In this document: positions 43,861-48,705 of the stretch, piece after piece
Layout of the letters: each line of letters begins with the position of its first letter
Position numbering within the stretch: position 1 is the stretch's first letter
Source of the DNA: Limisphaerales bacterium
Lineage (GTDB): Bacteria > Verrucomicrobiota > Verrucomicrobiia > Limisphaerales > BOG-1460
Length of the DNA: 48,705 bases
Assembly (NCBI GenBank): GCA_003159675.1
Contig: PLQC01000038.1
Span: 7,759 to 56,463, forward strand
Direction of reading: 5' to 3'
Translations under genes and position numbers: made by a program
The notes under the pieces: generated by a model
The model's input: the letters and a program-made list of their open reading frames with translations, nothing else
Databases searched by the model: none
What the model was told of the DNA's origin: nothing

Positions 43861-46142
43861 CCGACAGTCTCAAAATCTCTGAGCCACTGGCCCACAGCGC
43901 CCGCGACGGCGCGCCGCAGCAAACTTATCGCGACCACGTCGGCAACGTGTGCCGTTATTCTGCACTCTTCGCCGGGGATGCAGCGGCGTTCTCGCCCAAG
44001 TGGCGCGAGCCATTTCTGGCTACGATTGAGCGGGCTGCCGCCTACCACGACCTCGGCAAGCTGGACGAGTTGTTTCAGGAAGTCCTGCGCCACAATCGAA
44101 AGAACAAGCGCGGCTACAATCACGTCGAGGCAGGCACGACTCATTTGCTGCGCCTCAAACAGTTCGAGGCCGCTTTCACCGCTTACGCGCACCACATCGG
44201 CCTGCCATCGTTCCCGAAGGAGAAAGCCAAGATCGCCAACAACCTGAACCTCGCCTTTCGCGATACGAATGATCTTGTCGGGCTGGACAAGAGCGCGTGG
44301 CAATGGACTGAGGAACATCTTGATGCCTATCTGAAACAGCACCACCAATTGTTTCCTGCTGTGGGCGCTATCTCAAACGCGTTGCTTCCCGGCCTTGTCC
44401 GCCGCCTCGCCCTTTCCTGTCTCGTTGACGCGGATCACAGCGACACCGCCCGGCACTATCGGCAGGAACGAGAGCTTCGCGGCTTGCCGCTCCGGGCTGG
44501 CGACCGGCTGGCGAGGCTCGACCAGTATGTCGCTAACTTGGCTCCGGCCAAACCGCCGCCCACGGAACAGGAACGATTGCGGCTCAAAGTTCGTCAGCAG
44601 GTTTACCACGCTTGCCGTGACCGCTCGCTGGCTGGCCATGAGCGCATTGTCGCCTGTGACAGTCCGGTAGGTACCGGCAAAACCACGGCGGTCATGGCGC
44701 ATTTGCTCAACGTCGCGCGCGAGCGCGGTCTGCGCCGGGTTTTCGTGGTCTTGCCCTACACCAATGTTATTGACCAGTCGGTTGACGTTTACCGGCGCTC
44801 TCTTGTGCTTAATGGCGAGGCTCCTGATGAAGTTGTCGCCGCCCATCATCATCGCGTCGAGTTCAAGGGCGAGAACTGGCGCGATCTGCGCCAACTCACC
44901 CAACGCTGGGATGCACCGGTGGTCGTGACCACAGCGGTTCAATTCTTCGAGACGCTGGCGGCCAAAGAAACCACCGCGCTTCGTAAGCTTCATCAAGTGC
45001 CCGGCTCCGCCATCTTTGTGGACGAAAGCCACGCCGCCATGCCTGCGCCGCTTTGGCCACAAATGTGGAAGTGGTTGCGCGAACTCTGCGACGATTGGGG
45101 CTGCCATTTAGTCTTGGCCAGCGGCTCACTGGCGCGGTTCTGGGATTTGCCAGACTTCGTTCCGCCCGCTGAACGTCCGCCTGTCGCCGAACTGGTTCCC
45201 GATGAACTCCGCAAGGAAGCAGCGGCACTGGAAACGCGCCGCGTCGAGTTGAAAACCAAACCGGAGAGACTTTCGCTGGCCGGACTAGCGGACTTCGTGC
45301 AGTCAAAGCCCGGCCCACGGCTTGTTATCCTGAATACCATCCAGTCCGCTGCAATTTTCGCAAAGCATCTTCGCACCGCACTTGGACCGGGAATGCAGGT
45401 CGAGCATCTTTCCACCGCCCTTTCACCACGCGACCGAGGCATCATCATCGAACGGGTTCGCGCGCGGTTGAAGGTGCAGGCGGACAAGGACTGGGTCTTG
45501 GTTGCCACCAGTTGTATTGAAGCCGGCGTGGATTTTTCGTTTCGTACTGCCTTCCGCGAAAGCTGCGGCTTGGTGAATCTTCTGCAAATCAGTGGTCGGG
45601 CCAACCGATCGGCGGAATATGGCAACGCCGAGGTTTGGGACTTCCGGCATGACGAAGACGGGTTCCTCACCTTGCACCCTCACTTCAAAGTGTCCCGTCG
45701 AGTTCTGGAGGATATGTTCCGGGAAGGCAAAGCGGCGGCGGCCCATTGCACCGAATCGCTCCAGCGTGAACTCAATCGCGATGTTGGCCAGACGGAAAGC
45801 TTTGCTAAAAGCATTCTTCAGCATGAGAAGGACGCGGACTATCCCGAAGTGGCCAAGCTCTGCCGTCTCATCACTGCCGACACGCAAACAGTCCTTGTGA
45901 ATCAGGATTTAATCGCGCGCTTTGATTCACGCGATCCAGAGCAATTTCCAAACGCGAAAGAGGTCATGCTTAACAGCGTGCAAATTTGGAAATCACGCCT
46001 GCCCGACCTTGATCCCAAGCCGCTTGGATTTGGCGACGACCTCTTCGGTCTGCGCGATGAACAGTATGATGGCTTTCTTGGTTACATGAAAGGCATCCTG
46101 CCGTTGTTGGAAGCGAAACCTATCGGCGCGATTATCACCTAA
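43857..46142 (+). CDS. cas3: Cas3 nuclease-helicase (complete, in an unusual position)
   Basis: 761 residues starting with GTG. Cas3 unwinds and degrades the target after Cascade binding. N-terminal HD nuclease: His27 in YRDHVGNV and H64-D65 in AAYHDLGKLDELF. Superfamily 2 helicase: Walker A K275 (SPVGTGKTT), motif II DESH (389-392), motif III reads LASGS rather than the usual SAT, and motif VI is QISGRANR. In standard type I-C order cas3 precedes cas5; here it is between cas7 and cas4, while a stump of another cas3 holds the normal place. It is not a copy of the stump: the N-terminal sequences differ. Confidence 0.9.
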   Translation: MTDSLKISEPLAHSARDGAPQQTYRDHVGNVCRYSALFAGDAAAFSPKWREPFLATIERAAAYHDLGKLDELFQEVLRHNRKNKRGYNHVEAGTTHLLRLKQFEAAFTAYAHHIGLPSFPKEKAKIANNLNLAFRDTNDLVGLDKSAWQWTEEHLDAYLKQHHQLFPAVGAISNALLPGLVRRLALSCLVDADHSDTARHYRQERELRGLPLRAGDRLARLDQYVANLAPAKPPPTEQERLRLKVRQQVYHACRDRSLAGHERIVACDSPVGTGKTTAVMAHLLNVARERGLRRVFVVLPYTNVIDQSVDVYRRSLVLNGEAPDEVVAAHHHRVEFKGENWRDLRQLTQRWDAPVVVTTAVQFFETLAAKETTALRKLHQVPGSAIFVDESHAAMPAPLWPQMWKWLRELCDDWGCHLVLASGSLARFWDLPDFVPPAERPPVAELVPDELRKEAAALETRRVELKTKPERLSLAGLADFVQSKPGPRLVILNTIQSAAIFAKHLRTALGPGMQVEHLSTALSPRDRGIIIERVRARLKVQADKDWVLVATSCIEAGVDFSFRTAFRESCGLVNLLQISGRANRSAEYGNAEVWDFRHDEDGFLTLHPHFKVSRRVLEDMFREGKAAAAHCTESLQRELNRDVGQTESFAKSILQHEKDADYPEVAKLCRLITADTQTVLVNQDLIARFDSRDPEQFPNAKEVMLNSVQIWKSRLPDLDPKPLGFGDDLFGLRDEQYDGFLGYMKGILPLLEAKPIGAIIT

Positions 46143-46145
46143 TTC

Positions 46146-46793
46146 ATGGAAACTCTCCCTCTCTCCCTCCTCAACGATTTCCTCTACTGCCCGCGCCGGG
46201 CGGCGTTGAAGATCGTCGAGGGCTGGCGGGCGGAAAACAAGCACACCGTGCTCGGTGATATTGTGCATGAGCACGCCGACTTGCCCGGGTATGAAGTTGC
46301 CAAAGGTATAAAGCTTCTTCGCGCGTTGCCGGTCTTCTCCGATCGGCTTGGTCTGAACGGCAAGTGCGATATTGTGGAGGCGAGGAGCCAGGAGGGGCAA
46401 AGTGGATTAGAGCCTTCTCACGTCGGCTCCTACAAGAGTCTGGTCCCGGTCGAATACAAAAAAGGCAAGCGCCGCCAGTTCGAGAACGACGACGCGCAGC
46501 TTTGCGCGCAGGCGTTGTGTCTGGAAGAAATGTTCAAACTTCCCGTTGAACGCGGTGCGGTGTTTCACGCCGAGAGCAAACGCCGTCGCGAAGTTGTGTT
46601 CACGCCCGAATTGCGGACGTTGACCGAGGAGGCGATCAAACAACTTCAGCGCTTGCTCGCTTTGGAGCAGGTGCCGCCCGCGGAATTCAAACCCGCTTGC
46701 GAGGAGTGCTCGCTCTTCAAGATTTGTCTGCCGCGCGTCACGAGCCAGCCGGCGTCGCTCCGCCGCGCCGCTGCACAGCTTTTTGAAACTTGA
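46146..46793 (+). CDS. cas4: Cas4, RecB-like adaptation nuclease
   Basis: 215 residues. Cas4 trims and orients prespacers by PAM before integration by Cas1-Cas2. Cluster cysteines: C15 (LYCPRRAAL) and C185, C188, C194 (ACEECSLFKIC). Nuclease motifs: His in GDIVHEHAD, Asp in GKCDIVEA, and VEYKKGKRRQ (E-x-K motif). It follows cas3 by 3 bases and is followed by a period-7 micro-repeat that ends at the cas1 start. Confidence 0.94.
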   Translation: METLPLSLLNDFLYCPRRAALKIVEGWRAENKHTVLGDIVHEHADLPGYEVAKGIKLLRALPVFSDRLGLNGKCDIVEARSQEGQSGLEPSHVGSYKSLVPVEYKKGKRRQFENDDAQLCAQALCLEEMFKLPVERGAVFHAESKRRREVVFTPELRTLTEEAIKQLQRLLALEQVPPAEFKPACEECSLFKICLPRVTSQPASLRRAAAQLFET

Positions 46794-46821
46794 CCCTCAA
46801 CGCTCAACTCCCGACCCTCAA
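46794..46821. repeat. Heptanucleotide repeat between cas4 and cas1
   Basis: Four period-7 units: CCCTCAA, CGCTCAA, CTCCCGA, CCCTCAA. It fills the whole 33-base space from the cas4 stop to the TTG start of cas1, leaving no ribosome-binding site. Confidence 0.75.
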
Positions 46822-46826
46822 CCAAC

Positions 46827-47912
46827 TTGGACCTCCAACAAAACACGCTCTATCTCACAACGCCCGGTAGTTACGTGGCTCGCGATCATCTGACGCTTCA
46901 GGTCGAAGTCCCCGTTTACCCGCCCGATCTGCCGCCGGAAGAGCGCAACCGGCAATCGGCAACCGACACCCGGAAATTATCCATCCCGATCCACCATTTG
47001 GAGTCGGTCTGCGTCTTCGGCGCTTCCAGCATCAGTCCGCCCGCGATGGACCTTTGCTGGGAGCATGGTGTCGCCATTAATTTCCTGTCCGAAAACGGCT
47101 ACTTGCAAGCCCGCGTCACCGGCGTGGCCGACACCAGCGTCACCTTGCGTCGCGCCCAATTCCGCGTTGCGGACGACCCGGTTCGCGCCGCCGCCATTGC
47201 CCGTCAGATTGTCGCGGGCAAAATCCAAAATTCCCGGAATAGTCTTTTGCGTGGCGGGCGCGAAACGAATGACACTGCCGAACAAAGGCAACTTACGGAC
47301 GCCGCCGACGCTCTGGCGCGACAGCTTTCCGATCTGGCGAAAACCAATCCGCCGCTTGACCAGTTGCGCGGTATCGAGGGCATGGCCGCGCAGACGTATT
47401 TCTCCGTGTTCGGGCTGCTGCTCAAACAACAACGCGATGACTTCGCTTTCACCACCCGCAGCCGCCGTCCGCCGCGTGACCGCATCAACTGCATGGTTTC
47501 ATTTCTCTACGCGCTGGTGCGACATGATTGCATCGCCGCGCTGACCAGCATCGGCCTCGACCCTTTTGTCGGCTTTCTCCATGCCGACCGTCCCAATCGC
47601 CCGTCGCTCGCCCTCGACCTGATGGAGGAATTTCGTCCGTGGCTGGCTGACCGTCTCGCTGTCACGCTGATCAATCGGCAGCAAATCCAGCCCGACCATT
47701 TCGTGTTGCGTGAAGGCGGGGCCGTGGAATTTACCGATACCGGGCGCAAACTCGTTATCAAAGCCTACCAGGAACGCAAGCAGGAGAGCTTGAATCATCC
47801 TTTGCTCGACCAGAACTTGCGCATTGCACAATTGCCCTTCGTGCAGGCGCGCATTTTGGCCCGACACCTGCGCGCCGATTTGCCGGAGTATCTGCCGCTG
47901 GTTCCCAAATAA
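46827..47912 (+). CDS. cas1: Cas1 integrase, type I-C
   Basis: 361 residues. Cas1 with Cas2 integrates new spacers. Metal-binding residues: Glu in RGIEGMAAQTYF, His in GFLHADRPNRPS and Glu in LDLMEEFRPWLAD, all conserved. The N-terminal beta domain has YLTTPGSYVARDHLTLQVE. The only start that keeps the N-terminal homology is TTG at 46827; no ATG occurs before the middle of the domain, and a repeat occupies the ribosome-binding position, so translation probably depends on coupling to cas4. Confidence 0.95.
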   Translation: MDLQQNTLYLTTPGSYVARDHLTLQVEVPVYPPDLPPEERNRQSATDTRKLSIPIHHLESVCVFGASSISPPAMDLCWEHGVAINFLSENGYLQARVTGVADTSVTLRRAQFRVADDPVRAAAIARQIVAGKIQNSRNSLLRGGRETNDTAEQRQLTDAADALARQLSDLAKTNPPLDQLRGIEGMAAQTYFSVFGLLLKQQRDDFAFTTRSRRPPRDRINCMVSFLYALVRHDCIAALTSIGLDPFVGFLHADRPNRPSLALDLMEEFRPWLADRLAVTLINRQQIQPDHFVLREGGAVEFTDTGRKLVIKAYQERKQESLNHPLLDQNLRIAQLPFVQARILARHLRADLPEYLPLVPK

Positions 47913-47920
47913 CCCCGACC

Positions 47921-48211
47921 ATGTTAATCTTGGTAACATATGATGTTTCCACCGTCGAAAAAGCCGGGCTGCGTCGCCTGCGCCGGGTTGCCCGAGCGTG
48001 TGAAGACTACGGCACGCGCGTCCAGAAATCCGTCTTTGAATGTCAGGTTGGACAAAAAGAATGGGCGTCTTTGCGCGACCGGTTGTTGCATGAAATCAAA
48101 ACGGACGAAGACTCGCTCCGCTTTTACTTTCTCGATGAAAATGCCGCCCAACGCACGGAACACCATGGCGCAGAGAAACCGGTTGATCTGACCGAACCGC
48201 TCATCCTATGA
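47921..48211 (+). CDS. cas2: Cas2, adaptation protein
   Basis: 96 residues, ferredoxin-like fold. Opens MLILVTYDVSTVEKAG with the conserved Asp of the first strand, then RRLRRVARACEDYGTRVQKSVFECQV, the family helix and second strand (core DYGTRVQKSVFEC). Partner of Cas1 in spacer integration. It lies 8 bases after cas1 and just before the CRISPR leader. Confidence 0.96.
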   Translation: MLILVTYDVSTVEKAGLRRLRRVARACEDYGTRVQKSVFECQVGQKEWASLRDRLLHEIKTDEDSLRFYFLDENAAQRTEHHGAEKPVDLTEPLIL

Positions 48212-48398
48212 ACCGACTTCCGCGAACCCTAAGTGCCGACTTAACCCCGCCACGTTCGCGGCTGACAGAAACCTCGCGGCTGGCTGACACTTTCAATCGT
48301 TCTTTGAAAATCAAAACAGCGCAAACGCGTAAAAACTCGTCCCGTTCGCGGGAATGGGATATTAAAGCTTTGCGGTGCTGCTGGTTGGCAGCACCGCA
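48212..48398 (+). promoter_or_regulatory. CRISPR leader with two hairpins
   Basis: 187 bases between cas2 and the first repeat. A perfect 11-base-pair hairpin (TGCGGTGCTGC at 48371-48381, loop TGGTTG, GCAGCACCGCA at 48388-48398) ends exactly at the base before the first repeat. A smaller one, TCCCG-TTCG-CGGGA, lies at 48340-48353. An AT-rich block at 48300-48336 (with TTGAAA at 48304) may hold the array promoter, but no well-spaced -10 box is seen. The leader end is where new spacers are inserted. Confidence 0.75.
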
Positions 48399-48705
48399 GT
48401 CGCCCCGCGCGAGTGCGCGGGGCGCGGATTGAAACTTCGATATACCGGCAACAGGTGCGGAAAGAACTTGTCGCCCCGCGCGAGTGCGCGGGGCGCGGAT
48501 TGAAACCGGTCCTGGCGCGCCCTGGTCCTGCGGGATGAGGCGTCGCCCCGCGCGAGTGCGCGGGGCGCGGATTGAAACTGGCGCGACTGCTCCATGATGC
48601 CGGGCTCCTTCGGGTCGCCCCGCGCGAGTGCGCGGGGCGCGGATTGAAACCATATCAAAGGTAAATTGTCCCGCGCCAGTGGGAGGTCGCCCCGCGCGAG
48701 TGCGC
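48399..48705 (+). CRISPR. CRISPR array, at least five repeats, runs off the right edge
   Basis: Four complete identical 37-base repeats at 48399-48435, 48470-48506, 48542-48578 and 48614-48650, and the first 20 bases of a fifth at 48686. The repeat begins GTCGCCCC and ends GGATTGAAAC, the type I-C 3-prime end. It contains a perfect 10-base-pair stem (CGCCCCGCGC / GCGCGGGGCG) with loop GAGT. Spacers are 34, 35, 35 and 35 bases, all different, with no match noticed in the window. The ATTGAAAC end and leader position show transcription on the plus strand. Confidence 0.98.

Noticed and set aside
48201-48653. Open minus-strand frame across the CRISPR array with repeated FQSAPRALARGD peptides
   Set aside because: It is a translation of the CRISPR repeats, a known annotation artefact, not a gene.

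Overview
The window is GC-rich bacterial DNA devoted mainly to hydrogen metabolism, with a CRISPR-Cas locus at its right end. No rRNA or tRNA is present, so the host is inferred from gene content. PEP-CTERM proteins, a PadR/HAAS pair, a fused MFS-spermidine synthase, short period-7 repeats and an anaerobic hydrogenase complement together suggest a member of the Verrucomicrobiota/PVC group. This is a moderate-confidence inference.

Layout. (1) 1-3980, minus strand: hypF-hypC-hypD-hypE, the late [NiFe] cofactor maturation genes; hypE runs off the left edge. (2) 4353-14763, plus strand: an operon for a formate-hydrogenlyase-like group 4 [NiFe] hydrogenase (HyfB/HycC-, HycE-, HycD-, HycF-, HycG-like, plus a HycI-like protease). 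It begins with an FdhF-like molybdopterin protein whose formate-oxidation residues are missing, followed by two subunits of the sulfhydrogenase beta/gamma (AsrA/AsrB) type that would bring NAD(P)H into the complex. (3) 15112-16295: hypA and hypB. (4) 16758-22349: a second, Ech-like group 4 hydrogenase (EchA-F order A,B,C,D,E,F) whose small subunit is fused to a GNAT acetyltransferase domain. (5) 22350-24328: a repeat-rich patch holding a PadR regulator and a HAAS-type membrane protein. (6) 24329-25756: a GltD-like NAD(P) flavoprotein. (7) 25766-32313, minus strand: a soluble NAD-linked group 3d (Hox-type) hydrogenase, HoxEFUYH, plus its protease, with a PEP-CTERM gene inserted on the opposite strand between hoxH and the protease. 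(8) 32469-36904, minus strand: a membrane glycosyltransferase-like protein and an NtrC-type two-component system, pointing toward hox. (9) 37141-39657: fused MFS/spermidine synthase. (10) 39965-48705: a type I-C-like CRISPR-Cas locus.

Working together: HypABCDEF assemble the NiFe(CN)2CO centre for all three hydrogenases. The Hyc-like and Hox large subunits carry C-terminal extensions and each has a nearby protease; the Ech-like large subunit ends at its last cysteine motif and needs none. The three enzymes would link NAD(P)H, ferredoxin and H2, as expected of a fermentative anaerobe that can produce or reuse H2.

The most unusual items are the EchC-GNAT fusion, the FdhF-like subunit with a replaced active site beside an NAD(P)H module, the rearranged CRISPR locus (a 59-residue stump of one cas3 in the normal position, a complete different cas3 after cas7, and an unusually large, divergent cas8), a perfect hairpin abutting the first CRISPR repeat, and four period-7 micro-repeat arrays, two of them in frame inside hypF. 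Decayed fragments of a PEP-CTERM protein and of an outer-membrane-type protein were also found between the operons.
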